DNA of 64,000 bases from Mycolicibacterium vulneris (lineage in GTDB: Bacteria; Actinomycetota; Actinomycetes; Mycobacteriales; Mycobacteriaceae), in NCBI RefSeq assembly GCF_002104765.1, contig NZ_NCXM01000024.1:37731-101730 (forward strand), given 5' to 3'. Below the pieces are notes generated by a model that did no database searches, was not told the origin of the DNA, and saw nothing but the letters and a program-made list of their open reading frames with translations. Positions 8,554 to 15,724 of this stretch are shown piece by piece. Every line of letters begins with the position of its first letter. Position 1 is the first letter of the stretch. Position numbers and translations under genes: made by a program.

Positions 8554-9331
8554 ATGGCGCAGGATCGTCTCGCTGGCAAGGTCGCCATCATCACCGGCGC
8601 AGGCTCTGGTATCGGGTGGGCCGCGGCCCGTTGGTTCGCCGACGAGGGAGCCCGGGTCGTCTGCGCCGACGTCAGCGGGCAGGAGCGCGAGATCGCCGCC
8701 GGCTCGGCGACGTCGCGCTGCCGGTGCACGTTGACGTCACCGACGCCGACGACGTCCAACGCATGGTCGCCGCCGCCGTCGACCGCTTCGGCCGGGTGGA
8801 TGTGCTGCTGAACAACGCGGATTCGGTGGGCCGCACGCGGCCCTGGCCGACACCGACGAAGAAATGTTCGACAAGATCCTGGCCGTCAATCTCAAAGGCG
8901 TGTTCCTCGGCATGAAATTCGCGATCCCAGCGATGCTCGAGGCGGGCGGCGGCTCCATCGTCAACACCGCGTCGGCGTCCGGGCTGGTCGGCTGGAAAGG
9001 CTTGTCCTGCTATGCCGCAGCCAACGCCGCGGTGGTGCAGACGACCAAATCCGCCGCGCTGGATTACGCCAGGACGAACGTGCGCATCAACGCGATCTGC
9101 CCCGGGATGACCTACACCGGCCTGGCCGGGGCCAAACCCGACGACGACGTGCCGCCCGGTGGTTACCTGCCGATGCCGACGGCACGGTAGGGCGAACCCG
9201 CCGAATTGACCGCCGCCGCATTGTTTCTCGCCAGCGACGAGGCATCCTTCGTCACCGCCGCCGCGCTGGCCGTGGACGGTGGGTACTCGGCCAGCGGCCC
9301 GATGGTCGGCAAACCGCGCAAAGCGGACTAG
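8554..9331 (+). pseudogene. short-chain dehydrogenase/reductase, disrupted by two frameshifts and a stop
   Basis: The pieces of one SDR can be followed across three frames. Frame one gives LAGKVAIITGAGSGIGWAAA (nucleotide-binding TGxxxGIG) to about 8700. Frame two gives GDVALPVHVDVTDADDVQR and VDVLLNNA to about 8820. Frame three gives GGPHAALADTDEEMFDKILA, GGSIVNTASASGLVGWKG and the active-site YAAANAAVV region. An in-frame TAG at 9188-9190 then interrupts it before GEPAELTAAALFLASDEAS, which runs to the true family end at 9331. Both frameshifts fit the loss of one G from a GGG run (near 8701 and 8819). In the active-site segment the usual YxxxK reads YAAAN, so the lysine also looks lost. This is a decayed gene unless the assembly is wrong. 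Confidence 0.85.
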
Positions 9332-9342
9332 CGTGGCACGGC

Positions 9343-9738
9343 ATGACGTTTCCAGCGCTCAGCCACGTCGCGGTCACGGTGCGCGACCTCGAAGTCAGCG
9401 GGCGGTGGTACCGCAACCTGCTCGGCGCCGACCCGATCCTCGATGAGCACACCGACGCCGGCTTCCACCACCAGGTGTGGATGCTTGACGGCGGCACCGT
9501 ATTCGGCATTCATCAGCACGACCACCCGGCACCCGACGAACGGTTCAGCGAACATCGTGTCGGCCTCGACCACGTCGGCTTCGGCTGCGCCAACCGCGGC
9601 GAGCTGGAGAAGTGGGTCACCCGGCTGGGCGAACTGGGCATCGAGCACGGCGGCATCGTGGATGCACCGTACGGTTCGGGGCTGAGTTTCCGCGACCCCG
9701 ACGGCATCGCGCTGGAGTTCTTCGCCCCGCCCGGCTGA
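9343..9738 (+). CDS. VOC (glyoxalase/bleomycin resistance) family protein
   Basis: A 131-residue single VOC module with two beta-alpha-beta-beta-beta repeats. It starts SHVAVTVRDLEVSGRWYRNL, the usual first strand with a metal-ligand-type histidine, has VGLDHVGFGCANRGEL at the second repeat, and ends FRDPDGIALEFFAPPG, the conserved last strand with the metal-binding glutamate. Members are glyoxalases, extradiol dioxygenases, isomerases or drug-binding proteins. No substrate can be assigned. It begins 11 bases after the SDR pseudogene and was probably in one operon with it. Confidence 0.85.
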   Translation: MTFPALSHVAVTVRDLEVSGRWYRNLLGADPILDEHTDAGFHHQVWMLDGGTVFGIHQHDHPAPDERFSEHRVGLDHVGFGCANRGELEKWVTRLGELGIEHGGIVDAPYGSGLSFRDPDGIALEFFAPPG

Positions 9739-9742
9739 TCGC

Positions 9743-10861
9743 TCAGCGCACCGTCGCGAAGAACGCGCGCAGATCCTCGACGAACAGCTCCGGTTGTTCG
9801 AACGCCGCGAAATGGCCGCCCCGGGGCATGTCCGTCCAGTGGGTGATGTTGTAGACCGGCTCGCACCAGCTGCGCGGCGCCTTGAGCAGCTCCTCGGGGA
9901 AAGCCGCTACGCCCGTGGGCAATTCGACGCGGTCCCCGCCGCCCCACACCGCAAAGCTCTCCCAGTACAGGCGGCCCGAGGACGCGGCGGTGTTGGTGAC
10001 CCAGTAGACCATCACGTTGTCGAGCAGCTCGTCGCGACTGACCGCGTTCTCGGGGTGCCCGTCACAATCGGCCCAGTCCCAGAACTTTTCGACGATCCAG
10101 GCCAGCTGTCCCGTGGGCGAATCGGCTAGGCCGTAGCCCAGTGTTTGCGGCCGGGTGGACTGCTGCTTGGAATAGCCGGTGCCCCACTTGCGGTGGTTGG
10201 CCAACCCGGCCAACGCTCGTTGCTCCTCCTCGGTCGGGTTCGCCAGCGAGTCCTTGGTGGGCCGGCCGACCGGCATGTTCAGGTGGATGCCCACGCAGTG
10301 GCCGACATTGCGGCCGATCTGGGTCGTGACCGCGGCACCCCAATCGCCGCCCTGGGCGCCGTAGCGGTCGTAGCCCAGGCGCAGCATGAGCGTTTCCCAT
10401 GCCTCGGCGATCTTTTCCACGCCCCAGCCGGTGTGGGTGGGCTTGCCCGAGAACCCGTAGCCCGGCAGCGACGGACAAACGACGTGGAAGGCGTCCTCGG
10501 CGCGGCCCGAGGCAGGGTTGGTCAACGGCTCAATCACCTTGTGGAACTCCACGATTGAGCCCGGCCAGCCGTGCGTGATCACCAGCGGGAAGGCGTCGGC
10601 GTGCGGGGACCGCTGGTGGATGAAATGGATGTCCAGCCCGTCGATTTCGGTGGTGAATTGATCGAAGCGGTTGAGCGCGGCCTCTCGCGAACGCCAGTCG
10701 TAGCCGCTGGCCCAGTAGTCGGCCAGTTCGCGGGTGTAGGCAAACGGCACGCCTTGGCTCCAGTCGTCCACGCATTCGGCCTCGGGCCAACGCGTGCGGG
10801 CGAGCCGCGATCGCAGATCGTCGAGAACGTCGTCGGGAACGTCGATGCGGAAGGGTTTCAC
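9743..10861 (-). CDS. epoxide hydrolase (alpha/beta hydrolase, EHN domain)
   Basis: The 372-residue product has an N-terminal EHN domain (VKPFRIDVPDDVLDDLRSRL) and an alpha/beta hydrolase core. The oxyanion motif is LVITHGWPGSIVEF, the nucleophile elbow YGAQGGDWGAAVTTQIG (catalytic Asp in GGDWG), and the late histidine MPRGGHFAAFEQPELFVEDL. This is the microsomal epoxide hydrolase (EPHX1-like) type, hydrating epoxides to diols; juvenile-hormone-type substrates belong to eukaryotic relatives only. GTG 10861 starts the EHN domain; the frame continues to 10900. No symbol is given because mycobacteria have many paralogues. Confidence 0.88.
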   Translation of the reverse strand: MKPFRIDVPDDVLDDLRSRLARTRWPEAECVDDWSQGVPFAYTRELADYWASGYDWRSREAALNRFDQFTTEIDGLDIHFIHQRSPHADAFPLVITHGWPGSIVEFHKVIEPLTNPASGRAEDAFHVVCPSLPGYGFSGKPTHTGWGVEKIAEAWETLMLRLGYDRYGAQGGDWGAAVTTQIGRNVGHCVGIHLNMPVGRPTKDSLANPTEEEQRALAGLANHRKWGTGYSKQQSTRPQTLGYGLADSPTGQLAWIVEKFWDWADCDGHPENAVSRDELLDNVMVYWVTNTAASSGRLYWESFAVWGGGDRVELPTGVAAFPEELLKAPRSWCEPVYNITHWTDMPRGGHFAAFEQPELFVEDLRAFFATVR

Positions 10862-10962
10862 GCGTTCATAGTGCTCCCGAGTACAATCGGCGCCGCACAC
10901 GCCCCCGCTGTCGCATGCGTGAACACGAACGCCCCTGCGGGCCGCCGAGCGTAGTCACTCTC

Positions 10963-11892
10963 TCAGGGTGCGAGCCTGACAAAGCCCGGCGCCATGGGCG
11001 GCGGGGGCGGCGCTGGTGGCACCGGCGGCACGGGTGGTGCCGGCGGCGGGGGCGCCTCGGGCGGTGCCGGCGGCGGCGCCGCTGGAAGATCACCGCCCGT
11101 GCTTCCACCGCCGCCATTGCCGGGTGCGGCCCCCGGCTGCGGAGCAACCCTGGGAACAGGCGGCGACTGTGGCGGCGGCGGCACCCGTTGCGGCCGAGGC
11201 GGTGCCGCGATCGGCTGGGGTGGTGCCAGGTGCGCCAACGGCGGTGGTGGCGCCGGAAGCTGCGGCGGGTTCGGCTGGGTGACCTCTCCGGCAGGAACCG
11301 CTCCAGTCGACGAGACAAGCGCCGCGGCATTCACATTGAAGTCCAACGGCTCGCCGGCGGAGGGCCCCGTCGCGAGGGCGCCACTGGGCGACACATGCGG
11401 CTCCCGCCGGTCGTCGCGCGAGTTGACCGCGTTGCGGATGTTGTCCGACATCCGATGCGCCGGATCGTTCCATCGCGATGTCGGATCGGTGACCAGGAAG
11501 GTGATTTTGCTCCGGTCGTATGGACAGTAGGCACCCACCGACGCGGTGATGAACCGTGCTTCGGTGCGCGCGAGGCGGCCGGGGGCGTAGAAGCGCTCGG
11601 GCGGATCGTTGCTTCCCGCATACTCGACCATCGCGTCCAGTACCCGGTCCGCGGGAATGCCGGCATCCAGTGCGCGACAGACTTTATGAGCGACGTCGAC
11701 GAGGCTTGGCACGCCTTCGAGGGCGGGGATGCCTTCTTGAGCGAGCAGCGCCAGGAATTGGTCGTCTTCGTTTGAGTCAGCCGTTGCTGCACCGCCGCGC
11801 AGAATTGCGGCGCCGCTTAGCAATACAAGGGTGGTAACCAGCACGCCGGCATGGCTGGTGACGCCGGCGCACCTGGTGGTGGCGGTGAACAT
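10963..11892 (-). CDS. exported DUF732 protein with long proline-rich tail
   Basis: This 309-residue protein starts at ATG 11892 with a signal-peptide-like segment (AGVLVTTLVLLSGAAILRGG, cleavage likely after AATA). A DUF732 domain follows: DDQFLALLAQEGIPAL, VDVAHKVCRALDAGI and VLDAMVEYA, the pattern found in many secreted mycobacterial proteins. A second DUF732-unrelated stretch reaches about residue 190. Residues 200-309 are low-complexity Pro/Ala/Gly (PAPPPPLAHLAPPQPIA and similar), as in cell-wall-spanning proteins. The frame is open upstream into a kinase remnant (11990-12258), but the signal peptide marks the real start. Function unknown. Confidence 0.75.
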   Translation of the reverse strand: MFTATTRCAGVTSHAGVLVTTLVLLSGAAILRGGAATADSNEDDQFLALLAQEGIPALEGVPSLVDVAHKVCRALDAGIPADRVLDAMVEYAGSNDPPERFYAPGRLARTEARFITASVGAYCPYDRSKITFLVTDPTSRWNDPAHRMSDNIRNAVNSRDDRREPHVSPSGALATGPSAGEPLDFNVNAAALVSSTGAVPAGEVTQPNPPQLPAPPPPLAHLAPPQPIAAPPRPQRVPPPPQSPPVPRVAPQPGAAPGNGGGGSTGGDLPAAPPPAPPEAPPPPAPPVPPVPPAPPPPPMAPGFVRLAP

Positions 11893-11989
11893 GACAGGAT
11901 TTCCGTTCTGCGAGAGCCCGTCCCGCGCGGACTTTGGATAATCACTTATGCCGCAGGTGTGATCGCCTGCGCGCCAGCGCGTCCCCAAC

Positions 11990-12258
11990 GCAATTTTCAC
12001 GATGGGGATGTCGCCGGCGGATGTGGAGCGCACGGTCGTTGACGCGCACCACGTAAGACGTCCTGGCGCGGTCGCCGGATCCGTCTGTGTCACCAGACGG
12101 TGGACGTCGTCCGCGCAGACGCCGGTGCTCAGCATTTTGAGCGGTTTACCGCGGGCCAAACGGGGACACCGGGTGAAGTAGACCTCGCCCATCCCGAAAC
12201 ATCCCAACAACCGCAGGATGGCATACCCAGCAAACGTATTGCCGTTAGCCGACGGCAT
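11990..12258 (-). pseudogene. remnant of a PknF-like Ser/Thr kinase N-lobe
   Basis: The minus strand from 12258 encodes MPSANGNTFAGYAILRLLGC then FGMGEVYFTRCPRLARGKPL and KMLSTGVCADD. This aligns with the start of PknF/PknH-type mycobacterial kinases (as I recall, [20 protein letters not shown] followed by GGMGEVYLARHPRL). The glycine loop is damaged (GCFGMGEV for GSGGMGEV) but the nucleotide-binding lysine position (PLKML) remains. Similarity fades after about 90 codons and no catalytic loop follows. A weak trace of the next segment (VVRVNDR for VVAVHDRG) appears in another frame, suggesting an old frameshift. It runs in frame towards the DUF732 gene but is not thought to be part of it. Confidence 0.6.
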
Positions 12259-12472
12259 GAAAAAAATCGTACTTTCAGGGTTTTTTAGGCGACAGAGACA
12301 TTATCTGGGCGTGTACTGCGGGTTAACTGTTATCCGCCTAGCGAATCCCTATCCAGATTACGAAACACGTGTATAACAACTCCGAGGCGGCATCAGCCCT
12401 CGGCGCCCGACCCCTCAGAGTGCTCGTAGGCCGCGCAGGGTCTGCTGATCAGTTCACGTGCGCGCCAAGGCT
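12259..12472. other. AT-richer intergenic stretch without a recognised gene
   Basis: This stretch of about 214 bases is locally much less GC-rich than its surroundings, with A/T runs at 12261-12266 and 12283-12288 and a block around 12300-12380. It lies between the start of the kinase remnant and the end of the GreA-like gene. I see no convincing reading frame, tRNA or strong hairpin. Lower GC next to a decayed gene fits imported or eroding DNA. Confidence 0.5.
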
Positions 12473-12961
12473 TTAGTCGGGATACCGGACCGCCACCAGC
12501 TCGACCTGCTGTCGTCCCTGCGGCGTCTCGAATGTCACGACGTCCCCTGGCTGGTGGCCTGCCAGGGCGAGCCCCATCGGGCTGTCCGGCGCCAACGTGT
12601 GCTCGTCCACGACCGGCACGTCTCCGACGATCGCGACCACCCGCAGGTGAACGAGCTCCCCATCCGGGAAGCGCAGCGTCACCTCGGTGCCGTCCGGAAG
12701 CGCGCCCGGCACCTCGGACTCGGGCCGCCCACCGCGCAGATGCCAGTTGATTTCGGCGATCCGGTCGTCGATCGAGGTCAGTTCGTCGGCGAGGCCAATC
12801 TGGTCCGCCGCATCGGCGTCGACGAGGTCGCCGGCCGTATCCCGGATGCTGTCGAGGTCGGCCGCCACGCGCTCGCGCCGCCGCTTCAGTTTTTCCAGCT
12901 CGGCCTCGAGAAGGGCGAGCTCGTCCGGCGTCAGCGTCGCCGGCCGGCTGTCCTTGCTCAC
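12473..12961 (-). CDS. GreA/GreB-type transcription elongation factor homologue
   Basis: The 162-residue protein has the two-domain Gre layout. The N-terminal coiled coil is LTPDELALLEAELEKLKRRR onwards to about residue 80. The C-terminal FKBP-like domain has GTEVTLRFPDGELVHLRVVA and ends ALAGHQPGDVVTFETPQGRQ, the signature that binds RNA polymerase near the secondary channel. The acidic pair at the coiled-coil tip (DAGDLVDADAADQ region) is plausible but not clearly DxxE, so antipausing or anti-Gre activity (like Rv3788) is as likely as cleavage stimulation. It overlaps the upstream HPF-like gene by 4 bases (ATGA), so the two are co-translated. Confidence 0.8.
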   Translation of the reverse strand: MSKDSRPATLTPDELALLEAELEKLKRRRERVAADLDSIRDTAGDLVDADAADQIGLADELTSIDDRIAEINWHLRGGRPESEVPGALPDGTEVTLRFPDGELVHLRVVAIVGDVPVVDEHTLAPDSPMGLALAGHQPGDVVTFETPQGRQQVELVAVRYPD

Positions 12962-13359
12962 GACCCCGCGCCCGCGCTCGACCCGGGGTGGCGGATGGTG
13001 TCGCGCCGCAGCCGACGGTTGCTCTTGGGTTCACGCTCCGTCTTGTGCCGATCGATCTGAGTGATCAGGTCCCGCTTGGCTTCGGCGAGAGACCGCATGA
13101 GATCCCGGTCGTATCCAACCGCCACGAGCGGCGGGCAGCCCGGCAGAAACGCGCGGAGCGTTACGCGCTGCTCTTTACCGCCGCGCTCGCGCACGGACAC
13201 GTCGACTTCGACCTCGCTCGGATCCCACCTGGCCAGGTGCGGACCCAGCGCGGACAGCTCTTCGAGGACCTGGTCGCGTTCCTGTTCCTTGAACCCGGCG
13301 CCCAGACGAAACGAGCGCTGATCGAGACGGTCCCGCCGCGCGTTGTCGGTGCTACTCAT
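12958..13359 (-). CDS. HPF/RaiA-like ribosome-associated protein
   Basis: A 133-residue protein from ATG 13359. Residues 15-100 follow the beta-alpha-beta-beta-beta-alpha order of the hibernation-promoting factor/RaiA domain: FRLGAGFKEQERDQVLEELS, then VEVDVSVRERGGKEQRVTLR, then VAVGYDRDLMRSLAEAKRDL with a basic tail (KTEREPKSNRRLRRD). Such proteins bind the ribosomal A/P-site region in stationary phase and block translation. It lacks the long C-terminal dimerisation domain of long HPF, so a RaiA/short-HPF-like action is inferred. In-frame ATGs at 13371 and 13380 are alternatives; none has a strong ribosome-binding site. Coupled to the GreA-like gene. Confidence 0.7.
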   Translation of the reverse strand: MSSTDNARRDRLDQRSFRLGAGFKEQERDQVLEELSALGPHLARWDPSEVEVDVSVRERGGKEQRVTLRAFLPGCPPLVAVGYDRDLMRSLAEAKRDLITQIDRHKTEREPKSNRRLRRDTIRHPGSSAGAGS

Positions 13360-13634
13360 GCCTATGAGCATTAGGCACAAACGACGTAGACCGCTTCCCC
13401 TACTCAGGCCCGATTCCAGGGTGGATCGTGGGCCTGCGAGGACATGGCATGACAGCGTGCCGCAACGCTGCGCTGGTCGGCGTGTTCGCGGTCCCCCGTC
13501 AACATTTCAGCCGGCCATCCTGCGGGGACGAGCGAGGTGTGCGATTTTCGTCCTGACGGGTGCACGCGGTGGACGCGTCAGCCGAGAAGACTGCTGTTCG
13601 AAACTCAATGACCCCGATCTAGGGGGAGGTTCTC

Positions 13635-14261
13635 GTGACTTCTGCTGTGGGGCAGCCGGAAGCACCGGTCGTCGACCCCTCGAAACTCCTGCCGCACAAG
13701 TGGAGAGTATTGCTGGGGTCCGGGGTGCTGGCGATCATCCTCGGCGTGCTGATGCTGGTGTGGCCAGGCAAGACCGTCCTCGTCGCCACGGTGCTGTTCG
13801 GTTTATCTTTGCTCGTCTTCGGCGGCGCACAATTGTTTATTGCGATGGCGGCGGAGCTAGCGGAGCTATCGGGTGGTGGTCGCGCACTGCTCTTCATTAG
13901 CGGCGCCGTGTCGGTGATTCTCGCGGTGCTGACCTTTCGGTACTTCGGCCAACCGTTCGCGATCCTGCTGTTTGCCATCTACATCGGTATCAGCTTCATC
14001 ATCAGAGGGATTGCGACGACGGTCGCGGCGATCAGCGGCACTGAAACGTCCGGGCGTGGCTGGGATATCTTCTTCGGAATCGTGTCCGTGCTGGCTGGCA
14101 TCGTCATGCTGCTGCTGCCGCTCACGTCGATCGTCACGCTCGCCGTGGTGACGGGCGCGTCCCTTGTTGTCCTCGGCGTGTTCGAGGTCGTGTCCGCGTT
14201 CTATGCTCGACGCGACCGCGGCGTGGTACCTGTGAAGGTGCGCCCGCAAAGGGCCGCGTAG
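13635..14261 (+). CDS. HdeD family (DUF308) membrane protein
   Basis: This 208-residue protein has six predicted transmembrane helices in the HdeD repeat pattern: VLLGSGVLAIILGVLMLVWP, VATVLFGLSLLVFGGAQLFI, ALLFISGAVSVILAVLTF, FAILLFAIYIGISFIIRGIA, FGIVSVLAGIVMLLLPL and LAVVTGASLVVLGVFEVVSA. HdeD proteins contribute to acid tolerance in enterobacteria; the mycobacterial role is unknown. GTG 13635 has a strong ribosome-binding site (GGGGGAGG at 13622-13629). It is divergent from the HPF-like gene, with a 275-base gap. Confidence 0.87.
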   Translation: MTSAVGQPEAPVVDPSKLLPHKWRVLLGSGVLAIILGVLMLVWPGKTVLVATVLFGLSLLVFGGAQLFIAMAAELAELSGGGRALLFISGAVSVILAVLTFRYFGQPFAILLFAIYIGISFIIRGIATTVAAISGTETSGRGWDIFFGIVSVLAGIVMLLLPLTSIVTLAVVTGASLVVLGVFEVVSAFYARRDRGVVPVKVRPQRAA

Positions 14262-14631
14262 CGCTTCTGTCACCGCACCGCCGTCGAGCACTGCGTTCGG
14301 TGGCGGTGATTTCGGTGCAGACCGACTGATTGGGGCCGCCACAAGCGCATCGATCTGATTTGTTTTGCACTTCGACGGCACGTTCAATCCCGACCGCACC
14401 ACCATGGTGCTCCGGTTAGCGGCCAAAGTTCGCGAGGCCGCCGCCCGTGACAGCACCCGCCGCAGCATCGCGGACCGGCTGTTGAAGAACAATTGCGGGG
14501 TGCCGGCCTGAAAGAACACGCCGTGATTCGAGCAAGCGTGCGAACCCCGTTGGCACACTCTTGGCACAACGAATGTTTGCGCGCCGGGACCGGCGCAGTC
14601 CCGGTAGGCCTCTGACCTCGATTAATATCAG
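14262..14631. other. 370-base stretch between hdeD-like gene and tRNA-Val; possible gene debris
   Basis: I find no secure gene here. A 35-codon frame (ATG 14404 to TGA 14511, plus strand, MVLRLAAKVREAAARDSTRR and on) has protein-like codon use but no recognised relative and no ribosome-binding site, so it may be the end of a lost gene. Two direct copies of TTGGCAC lie at 14550-14556 and 14561-14567. A hairpin with 7-base arms (CCGGGAC at 14584-14590, GTCCCGG at 14598-14604) sits just past the 3' end of the tRNA and may end its transcription, although it lacks a T-run. Confidence 0.5.
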
Positions 14632-14703
14632 TGGGCGCGGACGGTATCGAACCGCCGACCGCTGGTGTGTAAAACCAGAGCTCTACCACTGAGCTACGCG
14701 CCC
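14632..14703 (-). tRNA. tRNA-Val (anticodon TAC)
   Basis: The minus strand folds as a full cloverleaf of 72 bases. The acceptor stem is GGGCGCG paired with CGCGCCC plus discriminator A, the D-stem GCTC/GAGC, the anticodon stem CTGGT/ACCAG with loop TTTACAC, and the T-arm GGCGG-TTCGATA-CCGTC. The anticodon TAC reads GTA (valine). CCA is not encoded. Its 3' end faces the accessory region at 8.5-14.6 kb, the usual side for integrated elements. Confidence 0.95.
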
Positions 14704-14757
14704 GTGCCCGGGCAGGCTACCTGCCCGAAGGCCAACTTCCCAAAATTTTCAGTCCCC

Positions 14758-15222
14758 TCAGGCCCGCAAGGCCGCCAGGGCGTCCGTCCAGAGCCGCTGG
14801 TCGCGGGACTCGCCGGGCTGCTTCATCTCGGCGAAGCGAATGATGCCGGACCGATCGACGACGAACGTCCCACGGTTGGAGTAGCCGGCGTCCTCGTTGA
14901 ACACGCCGTAGCTCTGGCTGACCGCGCCGTGCGGCCAGAAGTCCGACAGCACCGGGAAGGTGAAGCCGCTGTCCAGCGACCAGACCCGGTGCGTGGGCGG
15001 CGGTCCCACCGAGATGGCCAGCGCCGCGCTCTCGTCGTTTTCGAACTCGGGCAGGTGGTCACGCAACAGGTCCAGCTCGCCCTGGCAGATCCCGGTGAAG
15101 GCCAGCGGAAAAAACACCAGCAGAACGTTCTTGGCGTCCCGATAGGAACTCAGCGTGACGCGCTGTTGGTTCTGGTCGCGCAAAGTGAAATCCGGGGCGG
15201 CTGTGCCGACGGGCAGCATCAA
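14758..15222 (-). CDS. ahpE: one-cysteine peroxiredoxin AhpE
   Basis: The 154-residue peroxiredoxin has FPLAFTGICQGELDLLRDHL, in which Cys46 is the peroxidatic cysteine; Thr in the FTGIC segment and the later Arg complete the active site. No resolving cysteine is visible, as in the 1-Cys AhpE type of M. tuberculosis (Rv2238c), which reduces peroxides and peroxynitrite and is recycled by mycothiol/mycoredoxin. It overlaps the upstream DUF3052 gene by 4 bases and converges on nothing; tRNA-Val follows on the same strand. Confidence 0.95.
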   Translation of the reverse strand: MMLPVGTAAPDFTLRDQNQQRVTLSSYRDAKNVLLVFFPLAFTGICQGELDLLRDHLPEFENDESAALAISVGPPPTHRVWSLDSGFTFPVLSDFWPHGAVSQSYGVFNEDAGYSNRGTFVVDRSGIIRFAEMKQPGESRDQRLWTDALAALRA

Positions 15223-15641
15223 CGCTTCCCGGCACGGGATTTGGGCTGCACCAGCCGACTGGCGCTCCAGTCCCCCAGGTTGACCGACGAGGTCGGCATC
15301 AAGCCGGCGGTGGGGGCGGCCTCGGCGATTTCGGCCGGCAGTACGTGGCCCGGCTTGCCGGTCTTGGGCGTCAGCACCCAGATCACGCCGTCTTCGGCGA
15401 GCGGGCCGATCGCGTCCATCAGGGTGTCCACCAGGTCGCCGTCACCGTCGCGCCACCACAGCAGTACGACGTCGACCACCTCGTCGGTGTCTTCGTCGAG
15501 CAACTCACTGCCGCAGGCTTCCTCGACCGCGGCGCGGATCTCGTCATCGGTGTCTTCGTCCCAGCCCCACTCCTGGACAACTTCGTCCCGTTGGATGCCC
15601 AACTTGCGGGCGTAGCTCGGGGCGTGATCCGCCGCGACCAC
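15219..15641 (-). CDS. DUF3052 family protein
   Basis: The 140-residue acidic protein has the DUF3052 pattern: GIQRDEVVQEWGWDEDTDDE, then VDVVLLWWRDGDGDLVDTLM, then DGVIWVLTPKTGKPGHVLP, ending SSVNLGDWSASRLVQPKSR. It matches Rv2239c and is always next to ahpE in mycobacteria as far as I recall, with ATGA overlap here. Function unknown; co-translation with a peroxiredoxin suggests a redox or stress role, which is inference. Confidence 0.9.
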   Translation of the reverse strand: MVAADHAPSYARKLGIQRDEVVQEWGWDEDTDDEIRAAVEEACGSELLDEDTDEVVDVVLLWWRDGDGDLVDTLMDAIGPLAEDGVIWVLTPKTGKPGHVLPAEIAEAAPTAGLMPTSSVNLGDWSASRLVQPKSRAGKR

Positions 15642-15724
15642 CGTGGAGCCTCCTTAACGTCCGCGCGCTATGCGATTGGGGATTATCGTCGCACAGCCAG
15701 AACCTGGTCCATACTTCCGCATCA

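Noticed and set aside
10994..11530. Glycine-rich open frame on the plus strand resembling a PE_PGRS segment
   Set aside because: It is the antisense of the proline-rich tail of the DUF732 gene (CCX proline codons read as GGX glycine). It has no PE domain and no ribosome-binding site.
10963..12258. Single 431-residue kinase-DUF732 fusion protein
   Set aside because: The kinase part lacks most of its domain and the join runs through a full signal peptide starting at 11892, so the two are treated as separate.
12393..13034. Minus-strand frame overlapping the GreA-like gene
   Set aside because: Arg/Gly-rich shadow in another frame; the GreA-like protein with conserved domains occupies the same bases.
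14404..14511. 35-codon plus-strand gene MVLRLAAKVREAAARDSTRR
   Set aside because: No ribosome-binding site, no recognised family, very short. Mentioned only as possible debris.
14632..14703. Integrated prophage at tRNA-Val
   Set aside because: No integrase, phage structural gene or duplicated tRNA 3' end was found in the 6 kb to the left.
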